A stretch of 24,652 nucleotides of DNA from Saprospiraceae bacterium (GTDB taxonomy: Bacteria > Bacteroidota > Bacteroidia > Chitinophagales > Saprospiraceae). Shown here piece by piece: positions 1 through 7,506 of this stretch (within the stretch, counting starts at the first letter, position 1; each line of letters opens with the position of its first letter). Both the position numbers and the translations under genes were made by a program. Below the pieces are notes generated by a model. It had not been told where the DNA came from, did no database searches, and was given only the letters and a program-made list of their open reading frames with translations. Where the stretch lies: the NCBI GenBank assembly GCA_014379065.1, contig JACMMM010000088.1, positions 1 to 24,652 of the forward strand, written 5' to 3'.

Positions 1-788
1 AATGGAGACACAGGGCCGATATCGTCGTCAAACACCGCCGTAGCATTGGGGTCTGCCCCGAATTCGAGCAGCGTACGCACCGAGGCTTCCGGTTCTTGAT
101 AGGAGCCGATCGCTTCAAAGAGAATGGGGCGCTTGAAATGTATTTGGTAGGCGTTGGCGTCAGCGCCCTGTTCCAGTAGCAAGCGAAGCAGGACTGCGTT
201 GCCTACATCGGCCACGGCTATATGTGGCGGAACGTCTGCTCCTTTTGTACTATCAAATTTTGCCCCAGCTTGAAAAAGCAATCGGACGCATTCGAGCTTC
301 TCCGCTGGCCGGTAATTGGCGCTGGAAGCCTCTGAAATGGCGTAATAAAGCAACTCCCCTCCTTCATTCAGTCTTTCGACAGGTGTTTGCAGCAAGTTTC
401 TCAATTTTTCCAGCTCGCCATTACGGATAGCCCGTGCGATCTCGTCTCGCTCTTTATCTTCAAAAATGGGTTTTGCATCCTCGATCCTGTAACGCGCTTC
501 CTGCTGCATCTTACGCTGCATGTCTCGCCAAATTGGCCAGATTATAAAAAACAAGATCGGCAGGGCCACCAGCCCAAAGGCGGTGTATTTCGCCCAGTTG
601 TAAGGCAACAGATTAAGGCCCAGCAACACGACCAACGCAATAATGGAAAGGTAATAAATGGCCTGCCCGATGCCCCGCCCCGCAGCATCTCCACCTTTGG
701 CAGGGAATAAGGTTTCGGCAGCCACCAAAAAGCCGATGATCGCGATGACCACCCAGTTGAGGATGACAATGATTTTAAGAAGGTTCAT
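1..788 (-). CDS. Membrane-anchored ankyrin-repeat protein (3' end outside window)
   Basis: I translated this frame by hand from the ATG at 788-786 to the left edge: 262 codons without a stop, so the C-terminus is missing. The N-terminus has three hydrophobic segments (about residues 3-23, 42-60 and 66-82), followed by a charged linker (WRDMQRKMQQEARYRIEDAK) and then ankyrin repeats with typical cores such as LLLEQGADANA and LLEFGADPNA. The repeats should lie in the cytoplasm, tethered to the inner membrane, and bind a protein partner; the partner is unknown. The start overlaps the stop of the upstream HNH gene by four bases (ATGA, 785-788), so the two are probably translationally coupled. Ankyrin proteins sometimes act as immunity proteins beside nuclease toxins, but nothing here proves that role. 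Confidence 0.8.
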   Translation of the reverse strand, partial: MNLLKIIVILNWVVIAIIGFLVAAETLFPAKGGDAAGRGIGQAIYYLSIIALVVLLGLNLLPYNWAKYTAFGLVALPILFFIIWPIWRDMQRKMQQEARYRIEDAKPIFEDKERDEIARAIRNGELEKLRNLLQTPVERLNEGGELLYYAISEASSANYRPAEKLECVRLLFQAGAKFDSTKGADVPPHIAVADVGNAVLLRLLLEQGADANAYQIHFKRPILFEAIGSYQEPEASVRTLLEFGADPNATAVFDDDIGPVSP

Positions 789-1197
789 ATTGGATAAAGC
801 CCGGCGTTTATCAAAATCTGGCGTTCCATAATTCGTTCGATTTCGTTGAATCCAAATATTTTTATGGTCGCAGCCCCAACCTCTGTTTTCGCAATAATAG
901 CAGCCGCTTGAAACTCGAAGTGATCGTGCCAATCGTCCTCACGAGGATTGAAAAAGAAATCAAATCTTTCGGAGAATTCAAAAATGTGCCCAAATCTGCG
1001 CCTTTGTTGGTGTTGCAAAAGCCACAACCTAAAGCGAGATTTCCCAGCACGGTTTTCCCGCCGTGTTTTAGACTTACAATATGGTCAACTTGAAATCGAA
1101 ACAATGAATAGCGGAGCGGTAGACGATAATACTCGCAACAATAGTGGGCGCGTTCAGCAACTGTTGCCCGAAGCGCATCGGAAATGTAGCGACTCAT
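785..1197 (-). pseudogene. HNH endonuclease, interrupted by a -1 frameshift
   Basis: The first part (from ATG 1197) carries the HNH/zinc-finger core: VDHIVSLKHGG (D38, H39), NLALG (N53) and CGFCNTNKG (C58, C61, N62). The family's usual tail, FNPREDDWHDHF through to NAGLYPI, is present but in another frame. The two join after residue 82 (PKDLISF) at a run of five A's on the plus strand (951-955); one more base there would restore a 137-aa protein of normal family length. The first zinc knuckle, normally CEYC, reads CEYY, so one cysteine ligand (residue 24) is also lost. Two independent defects suggest decay; a sequencing error or a programmed slip at the homopolymer could explain only the first. 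The start overlaps the stop of the 78-aa gene upstream (1194-1197), and the shifted tail ends in the ATGA shared with the ankyrin gene. Confidence 0.8.
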
Positions 1198-1430
1198 GCT
1201 TCAATTTGCGCTGCTGCACGAGCTTTTGCCAACCTAAAAATGTGTTCCAGCATCAAGAAGTGATCCAGTTCTTCCTGCTCCCGTGGCATAATTTCCCCTT
1301 CTTTTTTCTTCCAAACCAATTCCTCGAAGCGGTTTTGAGTAAATTCAGAAGGTCGAAATGCGAGTATTTTCGCTGGGGCAGCAGTCGCCAGAAAATCGGC
1401 AATTTCGTCGTAAATGGCTAATTCAAGCAT
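1194..1430 (-). CDS. Small helical protein paired with HNH endonuclease
   Basis: A 78-aa protein, MLELAIYDEIADFLATAAPA to KARAAAQIEA, predicted to be mostly helical, with a conserved-looking middle (ILAFRPSEFTQNRFEELVWK) and end (EEELDHFLMLEHIFRLAKAR type). From memory, small proteins with this 'lafrps...rfeeLv.kk.eG.l...e..eld.....eh..rlAKAra' pattern sit directly before HNH endonucleases in many cyanobacteria and Bacteroidota; the function is not known to me. The gene overlaps the HNH start by ATGA, so the pair is co-translated. It could be an antitoxin-like partner or a regulatory subunit; I cannot decide. A -7 promoter box lies 22 bases upstream. Confidence 0.75.
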   Translation of the reverse strand: MLELAIYDEIADFLATAAPAKILAFRPSEFTQNRFEELVWKKKEGEIMPREQEELDHFLMLEHIFRLAKARAAAQIEA

Positions 1431-1451
1431 GGTGATATGTGAGTTAGGTTA

Positions 1452-1459
1452 CAAAAGTA
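1452..1459 (-). promoter_or_regulatory. Bacteroidota -7 promoter box (TACTTTTG)
   Basis: Reads TACTTTTG on the minus strand, a full match to TAnnTTTG, 22 bases before the ATG of the 78-aa gene. Any -33 element would lie inside the 3' end of carB; I see no clear TTTG at the right distance. Confidence 0.55.
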
Positions 1460-1463
1460 CGAA

Positions 1464-4358
1464 TCAATTGTACAAATACATACTCCGATTCCGCTCCAAT
1501 TCCCTAAAATACGGGTCTTTCAAATCTTTGATGAAATATATCGCCTCGCCCGTGCTTTTCATTTCCGGCCCTAGCCGTTTGTCCACATTGGGGAATTTAT
1601 CAAAAGAGAACACGGGGATTTTGATCGCATAGCCCTCCAGCTTGTGCTTGATGTCAAAGTCCTTCAACTTGTGCGTCCCGAGCATCACTTTTGTTGCAAT
1701 GTTAAGGTACGGCACTTGGTAGGCTTTGGCAATAAACGGTGTGGTGCGCGAGGCCCGCGGGTTTGCTTCAATGACAAACACTTCATCGTTTTTGATCGCA
1801 AACTGGATGTTGATCAGACCCTTTATCTTAAGGGCGCGAGCAATTTTCTCCGCATACTCTACCATGCTCTGGATGACGATAGGGCCCAGCGAATAGTGTG
1901 GCAACATCGCTGAGGAGTCGCCAGAGTGTATGCCCGCAGGCTCGATATGCTCCATGATCCCCATGATGTGGAAATCATCGCCGTCGAAAATCGCATCAAT
2001 CTCTGCTTCCTTGGCGCGTTCGAGGAACTGATCAATCAATACCCGGTTGTCGGGCAGGTGTTTGAAAATCGTAAGCACTTGACGCTCCAGTTCGTTGTCG
2101 TTGATGACGATTTTCATGCGCTGGCCTCCTAACACATAACTGGGTCGTACGAGCAATGGGTAAGGCAAGCGTTTGGCGATGTCGAGCGCAGCATCCACAT
2201 CGTGGGCGACGCCAAATTTTGGGTACGGAATCTCGAGTTCGTGCAGCAGTTCGGAAAAACGCCCCCGGTCTTCGGCGATGTCCATGCTGTCGAAACTTGT
2301 ACCTATTATATTGTAGCCATTTTTGTGGAGGTTCTCAGCGAGTTTGAGAGCCGTTTGACCGCCCAGTTGCACGATAACGCCATCGGGTTTTTCGAGTTCC
2401 AGGATTTCCTCTAGATGTTCCCAATAGACTGGTTCGAAGTAGAGTTTATCGGCCATATCGAAATCAGTAGAGACTGTCTCGGGATTGCAATTGACCATAA
2501 TGGCCTCATAACCAACTTCTTTTGCTGCCAACAGTCCGTGTACGCAGCAGTAATCAAATTCGATACCTTGTCCGATGCGGTTGGGCCCGGAGCCGAGCAC
2601 TACAATTTTTTTCTTGTCGGTTACGATGCTCTCGTTTTTGGCAGATGGCTCTACGTTTACGAAACCTTGAAGGTTTCGTAAACGTTCACCATCCTCTGCC
2701 CCCTCAAAAGTCGAATAAAAATAGTTGGTCTTGCTCTCAAACTCGGCAGCGCAAGTGTCCACCATTTTATACACCCGCCGAATGCCTCGGTTTTTGCGTT
2801 CGCGTGTGACAGGTTTTTCGTCAATGCGCAACAACCAGGCGATTTGCGCATCGGAGTATCCGTTCTTTTTTAGTTCAATGAAAAATTCGGTGGGGATATC
2901 TTCGGGCACGTTGTAGCGCAGCAGTTGCTCCTCCATTTTCACCAGATTCTTGATTTGACCGATGAACCAAGGGTCAATGCCCGTGAATTTCTGAACGGTT
3001 TTGGATGGGATGCCGAGGCGGAGCGCATCCTTCACCCGGTAAATTCGGTCGTCGGAGACTTTTTCCAGACGCTCCATAATATCGTCTGTCCGCAGCCACT
3101 CTTTTTTGTCGGCACCGAGGCCAGTGCGGTTGTTCTCTTGGCTTTGACATGCTTTTTGCAGGGCTTCGTTGAAACAACGCCCAATGGCCATCACCTCGCC
3201 AACGGATTTCATTTGCAGCCCAAGGCGGTGGTCGGCCCCATGAAATTTGTCAAAGTTCCAGCGCGGCATTTTAACGATCACATAGTCCAAAGTCGGCTCG
3301 AAAAATGCGGAGGTGGTCTTAGTGATCTGGTTTTTCAACTCGTCGAGAGAGTAGCCAATGGCAAGTTTGGCGGCAATTTTCGCAATCGGGTAACCCGTTG
3401 CTTTGCTCGCCAAGGCGGAGGAGCGCGACACACGGGGATTCACCTCGATGGCTATAAGTTTCTCATCCACAGGGTTTTGTGCAAATTGCACGTTACAGCC
3501 TCCCGCGAAATTGCCAAGTGCCCGCATTATCTTGATGGCCTGATTGCGCATGTCCTGATAAGCCGTGTCGGAGAGTGTCATGGCCGGAGCGACGGTGATG
3601 GAATCGCCCGTATGGATGCCCATCGGGTCGAGGTTTTCGACCGTGCAGATGATGACCACATTGTCGAGGTGGTCGCGGAGCAGTTCGAGTTCAAATTCCT
3701 TCCAGCCGAGCACCGCTTTTTCCACCAGCACCTCGTGGGTAGGCGAGGCGTTGAGGCCGCGCTTGAGGGCTTCATCAAATTCGTCATCCTTCATACAAAA
3801 GCCGCCACCCGTGCCCCCGAGCGTGTAAGAAGGGCGGATAACCAAGGGAAACCCAATCTTTTGTGCCGCTTCTTTGCCTTCCAAAAACGAATTGGCGATG
3901 TAGGAGGGCGCCACATCCAAGCCCAAGGCTAGCACAAGTTTTTTGAACTCTTCCCGGTTTTCAGTGGTCTCGATGGCCTTGGTGTCCACACCGATCATGC
4001 GCACCCCATATTGCTCCCAGATGCCCATTTTTTCGCATTCGATGGCGAGGTTGAGGGCCGTTTGGCCGCCCATCGTAGGCAGCACGGCATCAATAGGCGG
4101 CAAGTGCGGGTCTTCTTGGTGCTCTTGCAAAATCTGCTCGATGCTTTCCGGGGTAAGCGGTCGTAGATAGATATGATCCGCAGTAACCGGATCGGTCATG
4201 ATCGTGGCCGGGTTGGAATTGATGAGGCTCACTTTGATGCCCTCTTCGCGCAGGGAGCGGCTGGCTTGTGTGCCAGAATAATCAAATTCGCAGGCTTGGC
4301 CGATGACGATGGGGCCGGAGCCGATGATGAGGATGGATTGGATGGATGTGTCTCGCAT
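1464..4358 (-). CDS. carB: Carbamoyl-phosphate synthase large subunit, without allosteric domain
   Basis: Makes carbamoyl phosphate from bicarbonate, ATP and ammonia passed on by CarA, for pyrimidine and arginine synthesis. Both ATP-grasp halves are present: the first begins IIGSGPIVIGQACEFDYSG, the second GPNRIGQGIEFDYCCVH. I chose the ATG at 4358 (MRDTSIQSILIIGSGP, the usual family start), giving 964 aa; the ATG at 4418 would add 20 residues encoded by a repeat. The protein ends right after the second ATP-grasp domain (KSTGEAIYFIKDL...RSMYLYN), so the C-terminal MGS-like domain that binds UMP and ornithine in E. coli (1073 aa) is absent. As I recall this short form is normal in Flavobacteriia and relatives. 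Around residues 553-572 (FEGAEDGERLRNLQGFVNVE) there is an insertion in the inter-half linker, encoded by a perfect palindrome. carA is not adjacent. Confidence 0.95.
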   Translation of the reverse strand: MRDTSIQSILIIGSGPIVIGQACEFDYSGTQASRSLREEGIKVSLINSNPATIMTDPVTADHIYLRPLTPESIEQILQEHQEDPHLPPIDAVLPTMGGQTALNLAIECEKMGIWEQYGVRMIGVDTKAIETTENREEFKKLVLALGLDVAPSYIANSFLEGKEAAQKIGFPLVIRPSYTLGGTGGGFCMKDDEFDEALKRGLNASPTHEVLVEKAVLGWKEFELELLRDHLDNVVIICTVENLDPMGIHTGDSITVAPAMTLSDTAYQDMRNQAIKIMRALGNFAGGCNVQFAQNPVDEKLIAIEVNPRVSRSSALASKATGYPIAKIAAKLAIGYSLDELKNQITKTTSAFFEPTLDYVIVKMPRWNFDKFHGADHRLGLQMKSVGEVMAIGRCFNEALQKACQSQENNRTGLGADKKEWLRTDDIMERLEKVSDDRIYRVKDALRLGIPSKTVQKFTGIDPWFIGQIKNLVKMEEQLLRYNVPEDIPTEFFIELKKNGYSDAQIAWLLRIDEKPVTRERKNRGIRRVYKMVDTCAAEFESKTNYFYSTFEGAEDGERLRNLQGFVNVEPSAKNESIVTDKKKIVVLGSGPNRIGQGIEFDYCCVHGLLAAKEVGYEAIMVNCNPETVSTDFDMADKLYFEPVYWEHLEEILELEKPDGVIVQLGGQTALKLAENLHKNGYNIIGTSFDSMDIAEDRGRFSELLHELEIPYPKFGVAHDVDAALDIAKRLPYPLLVRPSYVLGGQRMKIVINDNELERQVLTIFKHLPDNRVLIDQFLERAKEAEIDAIFDGDDFHIMGIMEHIEPAGIHSGDSSAMLPHYSLGPIVIQSMVEYAEKIARALKIKGLINIQFAIKNDEVFVIEANPRASRTTPFIAKAYQVPYLNIATKVMLGTHKLKDFDIKHKLEGYAIKIPVFSFDKFPNVDKRLGPEMKSTGEAIYFIKDLKDPYFRELERNRSMYLYN
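2653..2685. repeat. Perfect 33-nt palindrome inside carB
   Basis: Arms of 16 bp (ACGTTTACGAAACCTT and its exact complement) at 2653-2668 and 2670-2685 around a single G. It is read in frame by carB as part of ERLRNLQGFVNVE, in the linker between the two synthetase halves where other CarB proteins go almost directly from STFE to NES. The length of the insertion and its position in a surface linker suggest a mobile palindromic element tolerated in the protein. Confidence 0.85.
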
Positions 4359-4369
4359 TGATTCGATTT

Positions 4370-4448
4370 TTCGATTTTTCGAATGATTCGATTGATTCGG
4401 TTTTAGCAGCGCGCCCATCGAATCAATCGAACCAATCGAAAAATCGAA
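4370..4448. repeat. 30-bp imperfect inverted repeat in the carB leader
   Basis: Arms 4370-4399 and 4419-4448 match at 28 of 30 positions, with a 19-nt loop. They are built from the words TCGATTTTTCGA and TTCGATTGATTCG. The upstream alternative ATG of carB (4418) lies at the loop edge. In carB mRNA the hairpin would sit just before the start codon at 4358 and could hide or expose the start region. Confidence 0.8.
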
Positions 4449-4460
4449 CCAATTAATAAA

Positions 4461-4497
4461 ATGCCGGAAACTGGTTCAAAAAACCAGATTCCGGCAT
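4461..4497 (-). promoter_or_regulatory. Hairpin in carB leader, possible attenuator or terminator
   Basis: ATGCCGGAA, one A/A mismatch, CTGGTT, a 5-nt loop, then the complement: a 9+6 bp stem. On the minus strand the stem is followed by TTTATTAATT, a weak U-rich tail, so it may act as an intrinsic terminator in the carB leader, downstream of the promoter at 4542-4549. Alternatively it is one more intergenic palindrome without a role. Confidence 0.5.
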
Positions 4498-4541
4498 AAC
4501 CGAAGTGAAGTACGTTGGGCTCGTTTTTTCATTTCGAGGGG

Positions 4542-4549
4542 CAAAGGTA
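4542..4549 (-). promoter_or_regulatory. carB -7 promoter box (TACCTTTG)
   Basis: TACCTTTG on the minus strand is a full match to TAnnTTTG. Transcription would start near 4535, giving a leader of about 175 nt that contains both carB-leader hairpins. No convincing -33 element is visible. Confidence 0.55.
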
Positions 4550-4620
4550 GGAAAGAAAAAAGATTACGTGGTGGCCTTGCAAGCTATCGCCTAAAAAATT
4601 TACAGAAATCAATTTTTCAT

Positions 4621-4628
4621 TAGTTTTG
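4621..4628 (+). promoter_or_regulatory. -7 promoter box (TAGTTTTG) of the 64-aa gene
   Basis: TAGTTTTG matches TAnnTTTG and ends 34 bases before the ATG at 4663. It is divergent from the carB promoter, about 70 bases away. Confidence 0.5.
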
Positions 4629-4662
4629 CGGCCTCAACTTAAAATCACAAAAGCATCCTGCT

Positions 4663-4857
4663 ATGTCTGAAGAAAAAAACGACCCCACCCCCAACGAACA
4701 GCCTTCCGAGCCGAAAAAGCCGAAAACCCTTGCGCCTAAAAAGAACACCGTAAGCGATTTCACAAAAAACAAAAACCGCTTTTTAGCACACAAGCCCGGC
4801 AATTCGAAAATGAAGGGCGGTGGTTTCAAGGGCGGAGGGGTAAAAAAAGGGAAGTAA
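4663..4857 (+). CDS. Small basic disordered protein, unknown function
   Basis: A 64-aa protein rich in Lys, Pro and Gly: an acidic start (MSEEKNDPTPNEQPSEPKKP), a basic middle with SDFTKNKNRFLAHKPG, and a Gly/Lys tail (GGGFKGGGVKKGK). No membrane segment or signal peptide, so a cytoplasmic protein is expected; the charge pattern would suit binding to RNA, DNA or ribosomes, but that is only inference. A good promoter box precedes it, codon use looks like that of its neighbours, and the opposite-strand frame has no recognisable content. I do not recognise the family. Confidence 0.6.
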   Translation: MSEEKNDPTPNEQPSEPKKPKTLAPKKNTVSDFTKNKNRFLAHKPGNSKMKGGGFKGGGVKKGK

Positions 4858-4868
4858 ACCGCCCACGC

Positions 4869-4876
4869 TAAATTTG
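4869..4876 (+). promoter_or_regulatory. Possible desaturase -7 promoter box (TAAATTTG)
   Basis: TAAATTTG matches TAnnTTTG and lies just after the stop of the 64-aa gene; it would give a leader of about 108 nt before the desaturase. A second, poorer candidate (TAGTATTTTG) is at 4925-4934. Confidence 0.35.
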
Positions 4877-4956
4877 TCTCAGAATGACGATACTGGTAAT
4901 AACTTCCCTAATTTGGGAAAAAAGTAGTATTTTGTGCATTCTTGTTTCACTCTTGT

Positions 4957-4968
4957 CGCTATATAGCG
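4957..4968. promoter_or_regulatory. 12-bp palindrome before the desaturase, possible operator
   Basis: CGCTATATAGCG is a perfect 12-bp palindrome 22 bases before the desaturase ATG. Its size and position suit a dimeric repressor site, as is common for lipid genes, but no regulator gene is adjacent. Confidence 0.3.
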
Positions 4969-4990
4969 CCAACCAATTTTCTTTTTTTCC

Positions 4991-6100
4991 ATGGCGCTAC
5001 TCAAGCCAATTCGTTTCATTAGCCTCGATAAATCTCAGTTTTACAATACGTTGCACGCCCGGGTAGAATCGTATTTCAAAGAAAACAACTTGTCAAAACA
5101 CGCCAATCCCAGCGTAGTTATAAAGACCATCATATTACTCTCTGCCTACCTGATCCCCCTGTTTTTGATGTCTTGGTTTCAACCTGCTTTTGGTTGGTCA
5201 CTGGCATTGTGGGCTTTGATAGGCGTGGCCATGGCCGGTGTGGGCATGAGCGTTATGCACGATTCCATTCATGGGGCGTATTCTGCCAACCCACGCATCA
5301 ATAAACTGCTCGGATATACACTCATACTCTTGGGTGGCGCGATAAGCAATTGGAAATGGCAGCACAACACCCTGCACCATACCTTCACCAATATCACGCA
5401 TTACGACGACGACATTGCGGATAAACCAGGCTTGCGTTTTTCGCCTCATACACCACTGAAGTCCGCGCACCGTTTTCAATGGCTGCACGCCGTCTTTATT
5501 TACAGCCTTACAACGCTGTATTGGGCGACGGCAAAGGATTTTATGCAGTTTGTTCGTTACCGCCTCATCGGGGTCAACAAAAACACAAGATCTCAAAACC
5601 GGGTTCTCTTGGCCCAGATCATAGGCGTCAAAATCGTTTACTTTTCTATTTTCTTAGCCTTGCCAATACTGGCGGGTATTCCCGTTTTAGAAGTGGTTGC
5701 AGGCTTCCTGCTGATGCATTTCATTTGTGGAATCATCCTGACAGTCATTTTTCAATTGGCGCATTCGGTGGAGGAAACAACCCATCCGTTGCCAAACGAG
5801 CATGGCATCATTGAGAACGAATGGGCGATTCACCAGATGTATACCACGGTCAATTTTTCGCGCCAAAACCGCATTTTGTCCTGGTATGTGGGTGGCCTGA
5901 ATTTTCAGGTGGAACACCACCTATTCCCAAAAATTTGCCATGTACACTATCCGCGCATTGCGGGTATTGTGGAACGCACCGCAGCGGAATTCAATGTCCC
6001 CTATCTGGAACACAAGACTTTTGGCCATGCCCTGCGCTCGCATTTTGCCGCGCTTCGGCAATTTGGCAAACTGCCCCCTATGGATGAAATGATGGGTTAG
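4991..6100 (+). CDS. Membrane fatty-acid (acyl-CoA) desaturase
   Basis: A 369-aa di-iron desaturase that introduces a double bond into acyl chains at the membrane. The three histidine boxes are intact: HDSIHG (H90, H94), HNTLHH (H125, H129, H130) and QVEHH (Q306, H309, H310); the Q-type third box places it with the front-end/linoleoyl-CoA-like desaturases common in Bacteroidota rather than the stearoyl type. Hydrophobic segments lie at about 43-62, 67-87, 105-120 and 208-257. No cytochrome b5 domain is fused, so the electron donor is separate. The ATG at 4991 gives the usual start (KPIRFISLDKSQFYNTL). It appears to be transcribed alone and is followed four bases later by the 249-bp palindrome. 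The double-bond position cannot be told from sequence. Confidence 0.92.
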   Translation: MALLKPIRFISLDKSQFYNTLHARVESYFKENNLSKHANPSVVIKTIILLSAYLIPLFLMSWFQPAFGWSLALWALIGVAMAGVGMSVMHDSIHGAYSANPRINKLLGYTLILLGGAISNWKWQHNTLHHTFTNITHYDDDIADKPGLRFSPHTPLKSAHRFQWLHAVFIYSLTTLYWATAKDFMQFVRYRLIGVNKNTRSQNRVLLAQIIGVKIVYFSIFLALPILAGIPVLEVVAGFLLMHFICGIILTVIFQLAHSVEETTHPLPNEHGIIENEWAIHQMYTTVNFSRQNRILSWYVGGLNFQVEHHLFPKICHVHYPRIAGIVERTAAEFNVPYLEHKTFGHALRSHFAALRQFGKLPPMDEMMG

Positions 6101-6103
6101 TTA

Positions 6104-6352
6104 TTAACCACAAAATATGAGTCATCCCTGAATTTTGAGCCAATTGGGTTTAATTGATGAATGACGATTACATGATTGTTGATTTTTGATGTGATGGTGG
6201 ATTGATAATGGCTGATGTGCCACAATCGTCAATAATAACATCGTCCATTACATCAAAAATCAACAATCATGTAATCGTCATTCATCAATCAAACAAAGTC
6301 AGAGAATGCTCAAAAATTCGGGATGACCCATGTATGTGTCTTTTGTGGTTAA
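6104..6352. repeat. 249-bp nested inverted repeat between convergent genes
   Basis: Three layers of arms share one centre. The inner arms, 6153-6197 and 6245-6289, match over 45 bp with a single G/T. The middle arms, 6121-6140 and 6308-6327, pair over 20 bases with one bulge on each side. The outer arms, TTAACCACAAAA at 6104-6115 and its complement at 6341-6352, pair over 12 bp. The structure begins four bases after the desaturase stop and overlaps the stop codon of the facing gene. It could end transcription from both sides, or be a non-autonomous mobile element; I see no target-site duplication and no run of T's typical of a simple terminator. Confidence 0.85.
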
Positions 6353-7506
6353 AAACTATCTCCTGCACCCCCGCCGCCAAACTGCCCGCCGCCAAACGAC
6401 TCCGTTTTCTCGGGCGTGGGCCCTGGTTGGTTGACAATGGTCTGTTCAATCAATTGCTGTTCAATTTCTTGCAATAAGGTTGTTTCTGAATCCTCTTCAT
6501 AGGAGTACGCCCCCCCCTCGTTTTGATGCAGGTAACGAATAGAAAAATACGCCGTTACAAAAAGCACCGCGCCACAAATCACAGTGGCCCAGGTCAGGGG
6601 CAGCACATGGTAGTAGTACCGAAACGAGAAGACCGCCGCTGCCACACAGCCCAATCCAATATCCAACAAATGACGGTCTTTGCGGCGCAAGCCAGCGAAG
6701 ATGTAGAGAAAAGGCACGATAAACGTGAACGCCCAGAAAAACCAGGCCATTGGCACGGTCTCCAACTGAAAAAAATCTGCGCCTGCTTGCTGCACTACCC
6801 AATAATTGCCACTGGCATAGAAAGTCACCAAGGCGAGCAATTCAGCCACCATCAAGATTCCATTCCAGTGCCGCCATCCGTAGCGGGCTTGTCCCTGTTT
6901 TGAAAAAATGTAAACCGCAGCGGAAAATAACATCCCGGCAAATGGGAGCAAATAAAGTGCGAGGCGCGGAATTTCCTTGACCGCCAATAATACAATGCCC
7001 ATCGAACATACAAAGGCGGCTACCGCCAACAGCCGATCAATATAACGAATACTGCCCGCTACCAAAAAAGGCCATGCAATACAGTAATAAACAAGGGTAG
7101 GTGTAGTGTAATCCAATGGGCTGCACAATCCTGTAAGGAACGCCCCGATTGCCACGTAAAGAAACATATCGTCAATGCCGCTGCCATAATGCCTTCCTGG
7201 TTGGATTACCCTCAACTCCAGTACAAGGACACAAATTACCCCCCAGAAAAGGCTGAAAATTGACAAGCCCATTTCAGAGTTCGGCTCGAAAAAGACCGCT
7301 ACCAACCCTCCAGCAGCCATCAACAAGATCAAGGTAAAAATCGCCAGCCCAATGCGGACAAAAATGTTCGGCGAATAGAAATTTGACGTGTACGCGGCTT
7401 CGATTGCCTGCCATTTTTCATCAGAAAGCAATCCCTTCTTATGCCATTTTTGGGCGGTATCCTTGGTCAATAGTGCGTCTAACCAATTTGAGTTGTATGC
7501 GATCAT
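6349..7506 (-). CDS. DUF2157-associated polytopic membrane protein with Gly-rich tail
   Basis: A 385-aa protein with a short soluble head (MIAYNSNWLDALLTKDTAQK, then WHKKGLLSDEKW) and about nine transmembrane segments from residue 50 to 330. It ends in an acidic cytoplasmic stretch (EEDSETTLLQEIEQQLIEQT) and a glycine-rich tail, FGGGQFGGGGAGDSF. Tails of this kind (FGGGxFGGGGAGxxW/Y) are known from TPM-domain and related envelope proteins, function unclear. The gene overlaps the stop of the preceding DUF2157 gene by ATGA (7503-7506), so both are co-translated and probably form one complex in the inner membrane. No enzymatic motif is visible. Its stop codon lies in the outer arm of the large palindrome. 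Confidence 0.8.
   Translation of the reverse strand: MIAYNSNWLDALLTKDTAQKWHKKGLLSDEKWQAIEAAYTSNFYSPNIFVRIGLAIFTLILLMAAGGLVAVFFEPNSEMGLSIFSLFWGVICVLVLELRVIQPGRHYGSGIDDMFLYVAIGAFLTGLCSPLDYTTPTLVYYCIAWPFLVAGSIRYIDRLLAVAAFVCSMGIVLLAVKEIPRLALYLLPFAGMLFSAAVYIFSKQGQARYGWRHWNGILMVAELLALVTFYASGNYWVVQQAGADFFQLETVPMAWFFWAFTFIVPFLYIFAGLRRKDRHLLDIGLGCVAAAVFSFRYYYHVLPLTWATVICGAVLFVTAYFSIRYLHQNEGGAYSYEEDSETTLLQEIEQQLIEQTIVNQPGPTPEKTESFGGGQFGGGGAGDSF

Noticed and set aside
2925..3932. 335-aa plus-strand frame across carB
   Set aside because: It lies antisense to strongly conserved carB sequence; its composition is a by-product of carB codon use.
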